A DNA stretch of 64,000 nucleotides from an uncultured Lachnospiraceae bacterium (lineage in GTDB: Bacteria; Bacillota; Clostridia; Lachnospirales; Lachnospiraceae), in assembly GCA_947631505.1 (NCBI GenBank), contig CANRLR010000003.1, positions 62,001 through 126,000 of the forward strand, read 5' to 3'. Shown in pieces: positions 26,645-35,956 of this stretch. Numbering within the stretch: position 1 is the first letter of the stretch; every line of letters starts with the position of its first letter. Below the pieces are notes generated by a model. That model was given only the letters and a program-made list of their open reading frames with translations. It searched no databases and was not told the origin of the DNA. The translations under genes and the position numbers were made by a program.

Positions 26645-27848
26645 AGGAAAAATTTTTTCCGTTTCTTCCGTCAATCAATATATCAAGAATATGTTTTCGA
26701 GAGAATATGCCCTGTCGGTTGTATTTGTGAGAGGAGAGATTTCAAATTGCAAATACCATAGTTCCGGGCATATTTATTTTTCTATCAAGGATGAAAACTC
26801 CCAGCTTGTCTGTGTTATGTTCCGCGGAGACCGGAGCGGGCTTGATTTTAAGATGGAGAACGGACAGGAAGTTATTGTGGGCGGTTCCATCAGTGTTTAC
26901 GAAAGAGATGGAAAATATCAGTTATACGCCAAAAAAATTGTATTGGCTGGCGATGGATTATTGTCAGAAAGATACGAACAATTAAAGAAGAAGTTACAGG
27001 ATGCCGGATATTTTGATAAGGATTGCAAATTACCGATTCCGGTTTATGCGAGGAGAGTAGGGATTGTTACAGCAAAGACCGGGGCAGCCATACAGGATAT
27101 TATTCATATCGCCGCCAGACGAAATCCCTATGTACAGCTGGTTCTATATCCTGCCAAAGTGCAGGGAGAGGGAGCAGCACAGACCATTGCAAAGGGAATC
27201 CGGTGTCTGGCGGACGAATCGGTTGATGTAATTATTGTCGGAAGAGGCGGCGGTTCGATGGAAGATCTGTGGGCATTTAATGAAGAAATCGTGGCAGAGG
27301 CGATTTTTCATTGTCCGATTCCGGTTATTTCTGCGGTTGGCCATGAAACCGACTTTACCATTGCAGATTTTGTGGCAGATCTGCGGGCACCTACACCATC
27401 GGCGGCAGCAGAACTTGCTGTTTTTGATGTTCGGCAGATAATAGAAACGCTATCGGATTATAAAGACAGACTGGCAAGAAGTATGCTGCAGAGAACAGAA
27501 GGCTGGCGGGAACGGCTGTTTTATTCGGAAAAACAGTTAAAGGGCTTAAATCCCGCAAATCAGCTGCGGGAAAAAAGGCAGCGGCTTATCGATCTGGAAG
27601 AAAAACTGATTCTTTATGCAGAGCGGTCCCTTTCCGATACACGACAGCAGCTGGCTCTGCTTGCCGGCAGATTAGATGGTGTCAGTCCGCTGAAACGGCT
27701 GTCTTCCGGTTATGCTTATGTAGCGGACGGAGACCATCGGCTGGTGGATTCGGTGAATAAGATTCAAGAGGGAGACAAGCTTTTTCTGACATTTGCGGAT
27801 GGAATCGTGGAAAGTACGGCAGATTGTGTGAAGAAAAGGGAGTCATAA
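26637..27848 (+). CDS. xseA: Exodeoxyribonuclease VII large subunit
   Basis: Large subunit of about 403 residues of the nuclease that degrades single-stranded DNA to oligonucleotides. It has an N-terminal OB fold (residues about 20-100, FVRGEISNCKYHSSGHIYFS), then the catalytic domain with IVTAKTGAAIQDIIH, VDVIIVGRGGGSMEDLWAFN and VGHETDFTIADFVADLRAPT. A coiled-coil and a C-terminal beta segment follow (RLSSGYAYV). The ATG at 26637 lies inside nusB; a TTG two codons earlier is less likely. Confidence 0.95.
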   Translation: MNRGKIFSVSSVNQYIKNMFSREYALSVVFVRGEISNCKYHSSGHIYFSIKDENSQLVCVMFRGDRSGLDFKMENGQEVIVGGSISVYERDGKYQLYAKKIVLAGDGLLSERYEQLKKKLQDAGYFDKDCKLPIPVYARRVGIVTAKTGAAIQDIIHIAARRNPYVQLVLYPAKVQGEGAAQTIAKGIRCLADESVDVIIVGRGGGSMEDLWAFNEEIVAEAIFHCPIPVISAVGHETDFTIADFVADLRAPTPSAAAELAVFDVRQIIETLSDYKDRLARSMLQRTEGWRERLFYSEKQLKGLNPANQLREKRQRLIDLEEKLILYAERSLSDTRQQLALLAGRLDGVSPLKRLSSGYAYVADGDHRLVDSVNKIQEGDKLFLTFADGIVESTADCVKKRES

Positions 27849-27877
27849 CAGGCGGTGCTGCAGAGTGGAGGCAAACA

Positions 27878-28069
27878 ATGGATTTAGAAGAAATTATGGA
27901 TAAACTGGAAGATACCGTTTACAAAATGGAGAATGAAAAGCTGACATTGGAAGAATCCTATCAATGCTTTTCTGAAGGAATGAAATATATCAAAGAAGGC
28001 AATCAGGCCATTGACAAGGTAGAGAAGAAGATTCAGATTTTAATGGAAAGTGATGAGGAAGATGAATAA
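27878..28069 (+). CDS. xseB: Exodeoxyribonuclease VII small subunit
   Basis: Protein of 63 residues with the two-helix hairpin of XseB (IMDKLEDTVYKMENEKLTLE, SYQCFSEGMKYIKEG). The ATG at 27878 is seven bases after GGAGG and gives the normal family length. The tail is acidic. It overlaps the ispA start. Confidence 0.93.
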   Translation: MDLEEIMDKLEDTVYKMENEKLTLEESYQCFSEGMKYIKEGNQAIDKVEKKIQILMESDEEDE

Positions 28070-28961
28070 AGAAGTATTAATCGATAAGGTTCGGGATATC
28101 GAGCAGGGATTACAGGCGTATATGTCAAAAGAAGAAGGGTATCCGAAAACGGTTCTTGAGGCGATGAATTACAGTTTACTGGCAGGAGGAAAAAGGCTTC
28201 GTCCTCTTTTTATGCGGGAAACATATCAGATGTTCGGAGGGGAGGATGAAGAAGCAATCCGCCCTTTTATGGCAGCGTTGGAAATGATTCACACCTATTC
28301 TCTTGTTCATGACGATTTGCCTGCTATGGACAATGATGATTACCGCCGCGGCAAACTTACGACTCATAAAAAATATGGGGAGGATATGGGAATTCTAACT
28401 GGCGATGCACTTTTAAATGCTGCTTATGAAACAGCATTCCGCGCTTTTGACAGTAACACCCCGAAAGAGCAGATCGGAAAGGCTCTGCAGATATTAGGGC
28501 ATAAAGCGGGAATCTATGGAATGGTAGGTGGACAAGTCGTTGATGTGGAGAACAATGGACGCTTTGTGGATGAAGAGACACTGCTGTTTGTATATAAAAA
28601 CAAGACCTCTGCTCTCATTGAATCTGCCCTGATGGTTGGTGCAGTTCTTGCCGGTGCGAATGAAAAGCAGGTTGAGAAAATAGAAGAGGTGGGAACATCC
28701 ATAGGGATTGCATTTCAGATACAGGATGATATACTGGATGTTACCGGTCAGGAAGAGGTAATCGGAAAGCCGGTACATAGTGATGAGAAAAATGATAAAT
28801 CGACCTATGTGGCAATTTATGGATTAGCACAAGCGGAACAAAAGGTAAGGGAGTATACAAACAGGGGATTGCAGATATTGAAAGAACTGGAAGTCAAAGC
28901 AGAAGTTTCCAGAGACTTTTTGATGGAATTAATGGAATCCCTTGTTGGAAGAGAAAAATAA
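28062..28961 (+). CDS. ispA: Polyprenyl (geranyl/farnesyl) diphosphate synthase
   Basis: Trans-isoprenyl diphosphate synthase of about 299 residues that condenses isopentenyl diphosphate with allylic primers to make farnesyl diphosphate. First Asp-rich motif DDLPAMDND near residue 85, with GKLTTHKKYGEDMGILTGDA after it; second Asp-rich motif FQIQDDILDVTG near residue 225; KSTYVAIYG near the end. The start is uncertain: GTG 28050, ATG 28053 or ATG 28062; the last fits the family N-terminus. It is followed by dxs, so it forms an isoprenoid pair. Confidence 0.93.
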   Translation: MNKEVLIDKVRDIEQGLQAYMSKEEGYPKTVLEAMNYSLLAGGKRLRPLFMRETYQMFGGEDEEAIRPFMAALEMIHTYSLVHDDLPAMDNDDYRRGKLTTHKKYGEDMGILTGDALLNAAYETAFRAFDSNTPKEQIGKALQILGHKAGIYGMVGGQVVDVENNGRFVDEETLLFVYKNKTSALIESALMVGAVLAGANEKQVEKIEEVGTSIGIAFQIQDDILDVTGQEEVIGKPVHSDEKNDKSTYVAIYGLAQAEQKVREYTNRGLQILKELEVKAEVSRDFLMELMESLVGREK

Positions 28962-28972
28962 GGGGTACGGTC

Positions 28973-30841
28973 GTGAGTAAATTATTAAATCAGATTGTGA
29001 AAGAAAATGATATCAAAAACATTGACCCGGAGGATTATCGGGATTTAGCAAAGGAAATAAGAATAAAACTAGTACGGAGCATCAGCCGGACGGGTGGACA
29101 TTTAGCTTCCAATCTCGGCGCTGTCGAGTTGACGATGGCTCTTCATCTCTGTTTGGATTTTCCGACGGATAAGCTGGTCTGGGATGTTGGACATCAGTCC
29201 TATGTGCATAAAATTCTTACGGGAAGAGGAGACGTCTTTGGTACACTCCGGTGTATGGGGGGATTAAGCGGGTTTCCAAAAGTGAAAGAGAATCCGGCAG
29301 ATACTTTTGATACCGGTCATAGTTCGACATCCATCTCGGTGGCATTGGGACTTGCCAAAGCAAGGGATTTGAAAGGTACGGATGAGAACATTTTTGCTGT
29401 TATCGGAGATGGTGCATTGTCCGGCGGCATGGCATTTGAGGCACTGAATAATGCGGCGGCCCTAAAATCCAATCTGGTCATTGTTTTAAATGATAATAAA
29501 ATGTCGATTGCTCCCAATGTGGGGGGAATGTCAAATTATCTCGGTAAAATTCGTGCTAACAGCAAATACCGGAATTTGAAAGCAAATGTGGAAAATGCAC
29601 TGGATAAAATACCGAATCTGGGACGGCCTTTGTCCAGTAAGGTAAAAAGGGCAAAGGATTCTCTGAAACGTCTCTTTATTCCGGGAATGCTTTTTGAAGA
29701 TATGGGGCTTATTTACATTGGACCGGTCGATGGGCATAATATAAAAGAAATGATGACGGCATTTCAAACGGCAATGACAGTGAAAGACCAGCCGGTTCTT
29801 GTTCATGTTCTGACGAAGAAAGGAAAGGGGTACAAGCCGGCCGAGAAGAATCCATCGATTTTTCATGGAGTGGGTGAATTTAATGTAAAAAAGGGTGTGC
29901 CATTAGCAGAGCCGGAACTGACCTATACAAAAATATTCGGTCAGTGGATGTGTGAAGTAGGAAAGAAAAGAGAGGAGCTGGTGTCTGTCTGTGCAGCTAT
30001 GCCGGATGGTACAGGACTTACCGAATTTGCTGAACAATTTCCGGAGCGCTTTTTTGATGTTGGCATTGCAGAAGAGCATGCGGTAACTTTTGCAGCGGGA
30101 CTTGCGTCCGGTGGCCTGCGTCCGGTCGTATCTTTGTATTCCACCTTTATGCAGCGTGCCTATGATCAGGTTCTGCATGATGTCTGTATAGGAAATCTTC
30201 CGGTGATTTTTACGCTGGACCGCAGCGGAATTGTCGGCAGAGATGGGGAAACCCATCAGGGTATTTTTGACATTGCCTATTTGTCTTCTATGCCGAATAT
30301 GACGATTCTGTCACCGATGGATGGAGCAGAGCTTGTGGATTCCCTGAATTATGCACTGCAGAAAAAGGAAGGACCGGTTGCCATTCGTTATCCGAGAGGC
30401 AGTGCTTTCCTATATCAAAGGAAAGAGCGTGAGCCGTTTCAGGAAGGGAAAGCGGAGATTTTGCAGGAGGGAAGAGAGGTTCTGATTTTGGCGGTGGGCA
30501 ATATGGTGGAAAAAGCGTGTCAGGCAGCACGATTGCTGGATGAGAAGAAGATAAGACCGACAATTGTCAATATGCGGTTCGTGAAACCATGGGATAAGAA
30601 TCTGGTGGAACGGCTGGCAAAAAGGCATTGTTTGGTGGTGACAATGGAGGACCATGTTTACAGTGGAGGTTTTTCGGAAAAGGTACAGGCATTTTTACAG
30701 ACGAGGATGAAGAGTAAAATTTCCTGTCTTGCCATTTGTCTCCCGGATTCCTTTATCGAACACGGAGCACCCGAGGAACTCTATGAAAAATATGGAATGG
30801 ATGCCGCTTCGGTGGCAGGAGCAATCAGTGAGGAGTTATAA
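28973..30841 (+). CDS. dxs: 1-deoxy-D-xylulose-5-phosphate synthase
   Basis: Thiamine-diphosphate enzyme of 622 residues making DXP from pyruvate and glyceraldehyde 3-phosphate, the first step of the MEP pathway. Thiamine-binding motif GDGALSGGMAFEALNNA near residue 145, HLASNLGAVELT near the start, GHSSTSIS, and the transketolase pyrimidine domain with IAEEHAVTFAAGLA near residue 365 and DRSGIVGRDGETHQG. The C-terminal domain follows. GTG start with AAGGGG upstream. Normal family length. tlyA starts two bases after the stop. Confidence 0.96.
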   Translation: MSKLLNQIVKENDIKNIDPEDYRDLAKEIRIKLVRSISRTGGHLASNLGAVELTMALHLCLDFPTDKLVWDVGHQSYVHKILTGRGDVFGTLRCMGGLSGFPKVKENPADTFDTGHSSTSISVALGLAKARDLKGTDENIFAVIGDGALSGGMAFEALNNAAALKSNLVIVLNDNKMSIAPNVGGMSNYLGKIRANSKYRNLKANVENALDKIPNLGRPLSSKVKRAKDSLKRLFIPGMLFEDMGLIYIGPVDGHNIKEMMTAFQTAMTVKDQPVLVHVLTKKGKGYKPAEKNPSIFHGVGEFNVKKGVPLAEPELTYTKIFGQWMCEVGKKREELVSVCAAMPDGTGLTEFAEQFPERFFDVGIAEEHAVTFAAGLASGGLRPVVSLYSTFMQRAYDQVLHDVCIGNLPVIFTLDRSGIVGRDGETHQGIFDIAYLSSMPNMTILSPMDGAELVDSLNYALQKKEGPVAIRYPRGSAFLYQRKEREPFQEGKAEILQEGREVLILAVGNMVEKACQAARLLDEKKIRPTIVNMRFVKPWDKNLVERLAKRHCLVVTMEDHVYSGGFSEKVQAFLQTRMKSKISCLAICLPDSFIEHGAPEELYEKYGMDAASVAGAISEEL

Positions 30842-30843
30842 TA

Positions 30844-31662
30844 GTGAAAGAACAAAAAGAGCGATTGGATGTACTCCTTGTGAAACGGGGATTGGCAGAG
30901 TCCAGAGAAAAAGCAAAAGCAGTCATAATGGCGGGAGAAGTGTTTGTCGGCAATCAGCGGGAGGATAAGGCAGGACAGACGTTCCCGGTGTCTGCCGATA
31001 TTGAAGTCCGCGGAAAAAAAATGAAATATGTAAGCCGTGGCGGTTACAAACTGGAGCGTGCCATGGAATCTTTTCCGATTGATCTGAGCGGAAAAATCTG
31101 CATGGATGTGGGAGCTTCGACAGGAGGATTTACGGATTGTATGCTGCAGAACGGAGCTGCTTATGTCTATGCGATCGATGTGGGGACGAACCAGCTGGCA
31201 TGGAAACTGCGTCAGGATGACCGGGTAAAATGTATGGAGAAGACCAATATCCGGTATGTGACACCTGAGCATATCGGAGAGGCAGTGGATTTTGTATCCA
31301 TCGATGTGGCATTTATTTCTCTGACGAAAGTTCTTACTCCGGTCAAGGCCCTGATGAAAGAAAAAGCACAGATGGTCTGCCTGATTAAACCTCAGTTTGA
31401 GGCGGGAAGAGAAAAAGTCGGCAAAAAGGGGGTCGTCCGGGACAAAGGGGTTCATGAAGAAGTAATTGAAATGGTGACAAATCATGCATTGGGACTGGGC
31501 TTCCATATATTAGGGCTTGACCATTCACCGATTCGCGGCCCAGAGGGGAATATTGAATATCTTCTCTATCTGGAAGCAGATGACAGGGAGCCATCTCTGA
31601 TATCGGAAGAGATGCGGCAGCAGATTCATGAACTGGTAGAGCAGGCACACAAGAATTTATAG
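30844..31662 (+). CDS. tlyA: TlyA family rRNA methyltransferase / putative hemolysin
   Basis: Protein of 272 residues with an N-terminal S4 RNA-binding domain (RLDVLLVKRGLAESREKAK) and an FtsJ-like SAM methyltransferase domain (about 65-270). SAM motif MDVGASTGGFTDCML lies near residue 85, and the K-D-K-type residues include KYVSRGGYKLERA. TlyA proteins methylate 16S/23S rRNA ribose in some bacteria. It uses a GTG start. It is placed between dxs and nadK, as usual in Clostridia. Confidence 0.93.
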   Translation: MKEQKERLDVLLVKRGLAESREKAKAVIMAGEVFVGNQREDKAGQTFPVSADIEVRGKKMKYVSRGGYKLERAMESFPIDLSGKICMDVGASTGGFTDCMLQNGAAYVYAIDVGTNQLAWKLRQDDRVKCMEKTNIRYVTPEHIGEAVDFVSIDVAFISLTKVLTPVKALMKEKAQMVCLIKPQFEAGREKVGKKGVVRDKGVHEEVIEMVTNHALGLGFHILGLDHSPIRGPEGNIEYLLYLEADDREPSLISEEMRQQIHELVEQAHKNL

Positions 31663-31676
31663 AAAGGCTGGTTGTT

Positions 31677-32507
31677 GTGGAAAATTTCTATATCATATCC
31701 GATGCGGAAAAAGATGTTGGCTATGAAACGGCGGAAGAAATAAAAAGATATTTGGAAAATCATAAAAAATGTGCTACAATAGTAGGCGATTCATCGCAAA
31801 TTCCCGAAGATGCATTCGTGGAACTGGCGATTGTTCTCGGTGGTGACGGTTCGGTACTACAGGCAGCAAAACGGTTTGCCGGTAAAAATATTCCGATTCT
31901 CGGTGTCAATTTTGGCACCTTGGGATTTCTTACGGAAGTGGAAAAACCGAAAATCAAAGCAGCATTGGACTGTGTTCTTTCCGGGCAGTATGAAATTGAA
32001 AAGCGAATGGCGATTACCGGTCAGGTCCAGAAAAAAGCAGTGGGTGAAGCAATCAGTCTTGCCATTAATGAATTTATTATCGGAAAACAAGATTTTGGAC
32101 ATATGATGACTGCGAAGGTCTATGTTGATGACTCTTTAGTCGATACTTATGTGGCAGATGCTGTGTTAGTATCAACGCCAACAGGCTCTACTGCCTATAA
32201 TCTGTCTGCTTCCGGTCCGGTGCTCGTACCGGGGATGGAAGCCTTGATCATAACACCGGTATGTCCTCATTCCCTGAATCAGAGAAGTATTGTGGTGTCT
32301 TCTGAGGCAAAAATACGGATTGAAGTCGGTAAGACGAAGGAGAATTACAAGGATGAAGCGGCAATCCGGGGAGATGGCCAGATGTTATGGACGGTTTCTA
32401 CCGGAGATGTGATCCGGATTGAAAAAGCAGAGGCGACCTTCGACATGGTTCGATTGGGCGATGTGAGCTTTTTTGATAAAATGCGAAGCAAATTGAATCG
32501 AAATTAG
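31677..32507 (+). CDS. nadK: NAD kinase
   Basis: Cytoplasmic enzyme of 276 residues phosphorylating NAD to NADP. The GGDGS motif (VLGGDGSVLQAAKRF) lies near residue 55, followed by GVNFGTLGFLTEV. The NE/D motif is LAINEFIIG and the conserved late block is STPTGSTAYNLSASGPVL. GTG start; the Shine-Dalgarno site is AAAGG. Standard length. Confidence 0.94.
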   Translation: MENFYIISDAEKDVGYETAEEIKRYLENHKKCATIVGDSSQIPEDAFVELAIVLGGDGSVLQAAKRFAGKNIPILGVNFGTLGFLTEVEKPKIKAALDCVLSGQYEIEKRMAITGQVQKKAVGEAISLAINEFIIGKQDFGHMMTAKVYVDDSLVDTYVADAVLVSTPTGSTAYNLSASGPVLVPGMEALIITPVCPHSLNQRSIVVSSEAKIRIEVGKTKENYKDEAAIRGDGQMLWTVSTGDVIRIEKAEATFDMVRLGDVSFFDKMRSKLNRN

Positions 32508-32521
32508 GAGCGGAGGATATT

Positions 32522-32980
32522 GTGAAACGCACAAGGCAGAATAAAATACTGGAATTGATTCAACAGTATGAAATTGAAACTCAGGAAGAGCTGGCAAAGA
32601 AGCTGTTAGACAGTGGACTTCAGGTAACGCAGGCAACAATCAGCCGGGATATTAAAGAACTGGCTCTTACAAAAGTGACAGGACAGAGTGGACGGCCGAA
32701 GTATGCATCCATGGATCATGGAGGAAACTCATCGCCGGTGTATTCTGACCGGTATGCCAGAGTATTACAGGATGGTATGGTGTCAATGACGCAGGCAGAT
32801 AATCTGGTAGTTGTCAAAACCGTCAGCGGAATGGCAATGGCAGTGGCAGCAGCAATTGATGCACTGGAGATTGAAGAAATTGCCGGCTGTATTGCCGGGG
32901 ATGATACGATTATGTGTGCTGTCAAGACGGCATCTCTGGTTCCGGGGGTCATGGAAAAAATCAGGAAGCTGAAAAGATGA
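32522..32980 (+). CDS. argR: Arginine repressor ArgR/AhrC
   Basis: Regulator of 152 residues that senses arginine and controls its synthesis and breakdown. N-terminal winged helix with TQATISRDIKELAL, C-terminal oligomerisation and arginine-binding domain with GMAMAVAAAIDAL and the signature IAGCIAGDDTIMCAVK. GTG start after GGAGGATATT. In many Clostridia recN follows argR; here a yebC-family gene follows instead. Confidence 0.95.
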   Translation: MKRTRQNKILELIQQYEIETQEELAKKLLDSGLQVTQATISRDIKELALTKVTGQSGRPKYASMDHGGNSSPVYSDRYARVLQDGMVSMTQADNLVVVKTVSGMAMAVAAAIDALEIEEIAGCIAGDDTIMCAVKTASLVPGVMEKIRKLKR

Positions 32981-32996
32981 AATGGAGGATTAGAAA

Positions 32997-33731
32997 ATGT
33001 CAGGACATTCAAAATTTGCAAACATTAAACACAAAAAAGAGAAAAATGATGCGAAGAGAGGGAAAATTTTTACAGTAATCGGGCGGGAAATTGCGGTCGC
33101 CGTAAAAGAGGGCGGTGCGGATCCGAATAACAACAGTAAGCTGCGTGATGTGATTGCCAAAGCAAAGGCAAACAATATGCCAAATGATACGATTGAACGC
33201 GGCATAAAAAAAGCGGCCGGTGATGTAGATGCTGTAAATTATGTAAGCTGCCAGTATGAGGGATATGGTCCGAATGGAACAGCGATTATTGTAGAGGCAT
33301 TGACGGATAATAAAAACCGTACGGCATCGAATGTGCGGAATGCTTTTACAAAGGGAAACGGAAATGTGGGAACAACAGGATGTGTATCCTATATGTTTGA
33401 CCAGAAAGGGCAGATTATTGTAGATAAAGAAGAATATGAAACCGATGCAGATGACTTCATGATGTTAGCACTGGATGCCGGAGCAGAAGATTTTAATGAA
33501 GAAGAGGACAGTTATGAAATTCTTACGGCACCGGAGGATTTTAGTTCTGTCCGGGAAGAATTAGAAAAAGCAGGTGTTCCGATGATACAGGCAGAAATCA
33601 CGATGCTGCCTCAGAATTATGTGCAGCTTACGTCTGACGAAGACAAAAAAATGTTCCAGCGCATTATGGACCTTCTCGACGAAGACGACGATGTACAAAA
33701 CGTATATCACAACGTAGACGATATAGACTAA
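32997..33731 (+). CDS. YebC/PmpR family protein
   Basis: Protein of 244 residues of the YebC family, known as transcription regulators or translation factors that help ribosomes at proline stretches. N-terminal signature [20 protein letters not shown], then [39 protein letters not shown] and the acidic C-terminus. ATG eight bases after GGAGG. Full family length. The gene ends just before the 146 bp tandem array. Confidence 0.95.
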   Translation: MSGHSKFANIKHKKEKNDAKRGKIFTVIGREIAVAVKEGGADPNNNSKLRDVIAKAKANNMPNDTIERGIKKAAGDVDAVNYVSCQYEGYGPNGTAIIVEALTDNKNRTASNVRNAFTKGNGNVGTTGCVSYMFDQKGQIIVDKEEYETDADDFMMLALDAGAEDFNEEEDSYEILTAPEDFSSVREELEKAGVPMIQAEITMLPQNYVQLTSDEDKKMFQRIMDLLDEDDDVQNVYHNVDDID

Positions 33732-33738
33732 GCGGTGC

Positions 33739-34202
33739 ATAAGAACATCGCAAGTCCCTCATGCAAGCATGCTTGCAAATGAGAGGCTTGCGATGTTCTT
33801 ATATATCGTTGTCAAACGATTATCGAACGTGAGCTGCGAAGCAGCGGGAAGTCACAAAGTGACGAAAACGTTCGATAGCACCGCGAGGGAAGAAGAAAAG
33901 TCCCTCATGCAAGCATGCTTGCAAATGAGAGGCTTGCGATGTTCTTATATATCGTTGTCAAACGATTATCGAACGTGAGCTGCGAAGCAGCGGGAAGTCA
34001 CAAAGTGACGAAAACGTTCGATAGCACCGCGAGGGAAGAAGAAAAGTCCCTCATGCAAGCATGCTTGCAAATGAGAGGCTTGCGATGTTCTTATATATCG
34101 TTGTCAAACGATTATCGAACGTGAGCTGCAAAGCAGCGGGAAGTCACAAAGTGACGAAAACGTTCGATAGCACCGCGAGGGAATATCGTTGTCAAACGAT
34201 TG
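33739..34202. repeat. Tandem array of 146 bp hairpin-rich repeats (three units)
   Basis: Three near-identical units begin at 33755, 33901 and 34047 (TCCCTCATGCAAGCATGC). Each contains a palindrome (TGCAAGCATGCTTGCA) inside a CTCAT/ATGAG stem, a hairpin ATCGTTgtcaAACGAT, and an outer stem TATCGAACGT/ACGTTCGATA enclosing two small hairpins (GCTGC/GCAGC and GTCAC/GTGAC). Only the first unit has a long left arm, AAGAACATCGCAAG (33741-33754), which pairs with CTTGCGATGTTCTT. The third unit has GCTGCAAAGCAGC instead of GCTGCGAAGCAGC and is followed by an extra copy of the ATCGTT hairpin. Apparent 69-codon frames in the units are a by-product. Confidence 0.93.
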
Positions 34203-34261
34203 TATATTTTCTATTGATTCATCCATACTAAACAAAAAGAAAAAATTTAGGAGTGGAGCGT

Positions 34262-35050
34262 GTGAAATGGGTCATTCGAATTGCTGTAATCATATTCAGT
34301 ATAGCGGGGTTAATTTATAAAATGCCGGTAATTCCTGCCGCTTCGGGCGACAAAGATAAAAGCAATATCCGTTATGTGGCACTGGGGGACAGTATTGCAC
34401 ATGGATATGGATTAAGCAACCCCGAAGAGGACTGTTATGTTGGTCAGATAACAGCATATTTAAAAAATCACTATGATTATGTTTTTTCTGCTAATTTAGG
34501 AAAAGACGGACTTCGCAGTGATGAATTATTAGAATGGCTGACGGATGAAAAAAATGAAAATTATAAGAAATGTACGGCGACATTGAAAAATGCAGATGTT
34601 GTTACCATTTCCATCGGCTCGAATGATTTACTTCATTTAATTCACTTAGGTCCGGGAATGGTACAGGAGATTCAGCAGGAAAAAGCTTTGTTTCAGAAAG
34701 CCTGTGATGATTTTGCCTTTATTTTTCCTCAAATTATTCAGGCGGTAAAACGGATTTCACCAAAGGCAAAGATCTACGTCGGCAATGTTTACAATCCCTG
34801 CCATGGTCTGGCTTTATTTGAGGCGGTAGAAGGTGTGGCGGAGGAATATATCGGCCGGCTGAACAAAGTATTTCAGGAGTCCAAGGATTATGAAGTCATT
34901 GATATAAAAAAGGCTTTTTTAGAAAGTGACAGAAAATTAATTAATATGGCGATTAATTTGGAGCGGGTCGATCCGCATCCAAATGCAGATGGTCATTCTT
35001 TGATCGGAACGCTGATGATAGAAAAAATGATAGAAAACGGCGTGTATTAA
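34262..35050 (+). CDS. SGNH/GDSL-type lipase or esterase, exported
   Basis: Hydrolase of about 262 residues with an N-terminal membrane anchor or signal (KWVIRIAVIIFSIAGLIY). The SGNH blocks are visible: block I ALGDSIAHGYGL near residue 40 with the nucleophile Ser, block III SIGSNDLLHL, and block V VDPHPNADGH with Asp and His. The start is GTG at 34262, nine bases after AGGAG; the GTG at 34253 overlaps that site. The substrate is unknown; related proteins deacylate lipids or cell-surface glycans. It begins just after the repeat array. Confidence 0.85.
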   Translation: MKWVIRIAVIIFSIAGLIYKMPVIPAASGDKDKSNIRYVALGDSIAHGYGLSNPEEDCYVGQITAYLKNHYDYVFSANLGKDGLRSDELLEWLTDEKNENYKKCTATLKNADVVTISIGSNDLLHLIHLGPGMVQEIQQEKALFQKACDDFAFIFPQIIQAVKRISPKAKIYVGNVYNPCHGLALFEAVEGVAEEYIGRLNKVFQESKDYEVIDIKKAFLESDRKLINMAINLERVDPHPNADGHSLIGTLMIEKMIENGVY

Positions 35051-35062
35051 CGGAGGATTGCA

Positions 35063-35722
35063 ATGAAGATAAAAGGAGCGATTTTTGATTTGGATGGAAC
35101 CTTATTGGATTCTACATGGTTGTGGCATCAGATTGACATTGATTTTTTAGGAAGCAGGGGATTTGAAGTTCCGCCGGATTATGTCGAGATTATTACACCG
35201 ATGGAATTTCGCGAAGTGGCACTGTACACCATTGAACGGTTCCATCTGCCGGAAGAACCGGAGGCCATCATGGCGGAATGGAATCAGATGGCGAAGGATG
35301 CCTATACGAACCAGATTCAGATGAAAACCGGTACAAAGGAAGTGCTGGAGGAACTGAAGAAAAATGGTGTCAGAATGGTAGTTGCCACTTCTAATATATC
35401 GGATTTATTTATTCCTTGTTTGAAACGAAATGGAATCTATGAATATTTTGATGCCTTTACGGAATGCAGTGAGGTGGGGAAGAGTAAAAAGTTCCCGGAT
35501 GTATACATAGAAGCAGCGGAAAAAATTCATTGCAAGCCGGAAGAATGTGTTGTATTTGAAGATATTGTAGAGGCGTTGGAAACTGCGAAGGGATGCGGAT
35601 TTACTACGATTTGTGCAAGGGATGCGGCGTGGCAGTATGATGAAGATGCATTGAAGGAAGCAGCAGATTTTCAGATTCAACAAATTTCGGATGCTCTGTC
35701 CTTGCTAAATCAGTGGAAATAA
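35063..35722 (+). CDS. HAD superfamily phosphatase, beta-phosphoglucomutase-like
   Basis: Protein of 219 residues of the HAD family with a helical cap. Motif I DLDGTLLDS at the N-terminus, motif II ATSN near residue 112, the lysine GKSKKFPD, and motif IV VVFEDIVEALETAK. It is 12 bases after the SGNH gene and probably in its operon. It hydrolyses or isomerises a small phosphorylated metabolite, which cannot be predicted. Confidence 0.9.
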   Translation: MKIKGAIFDLDGTLLDSTWLWHQIDIDFLGSRGFEVPPDYVEIITPMEFREVALYTIERFHLPEEPEAIMAEWNQMAKDAYTNQIQMKTGTKEVLEELKKNGVRMVVATSNISDLFIPCLKRNGIYEYFDAFTECSEVGKSKKFPDVYIEAAEKIHCKPEECVVFEDIVEALETAKGCGFTTICARDAAWQYDEDALKEAADFQIQQISDALSLLNQWK

Positions 35723-35739
35723 GGTACAATAACTCTATA

Positions 35740-35935
35740 TGATGATGTCAGGGTCAAAAGGTCAACATTGCACGTGCTTGCACGAAAGCAATGTTTGACC
35801 TTATTGACCCACCAAACATGAGAAAGTAGCCGTTTCCTACGGAAACGCGCGGATTTCGAATGTTTGCAGGATTGCGGGAATTGCGAAGCAATGGAGCAAT
35901 CCGTGGACATCAGTTGGGGTCACAGTTTGAAAAAA
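35740..35935 (+). repeat. Intergenic structured repeat family B, long copy
   Basis: Starts with GATGATGTCAGGGTCAAAAG and contains hairpins around GCACGTGCTTGCACG, CGTTTCCTACGGAAACG and GGATTGC ... GCAATCC, as well as GGTCAACATTG/CAATGTTTGACC, and ends ACATCAGTTGGGGTCAC. Its first 55 bases recur at 54128, and its ends recur in reduced form at 48676 (reverse strand). It fills the gap between the HAD gene and the AMP-ligase gene. Confidence 0.8.
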
Positions 35936-35956
35936 CCAAGATGGAGGACGTAAGCA

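Noticed and set aside
33769-34124. Two identical 69-codon open frames in the tandem repeats
   Set aside because: They are produced by the 146 bp periodicity, have no ribosome site and overlap the palindromes; treated as non-coding repeat.
33739-34202. CRISPR array
   Set aside because: Repeats are 146 bp, contiguous, without spacers, and no cas genes are nearby.
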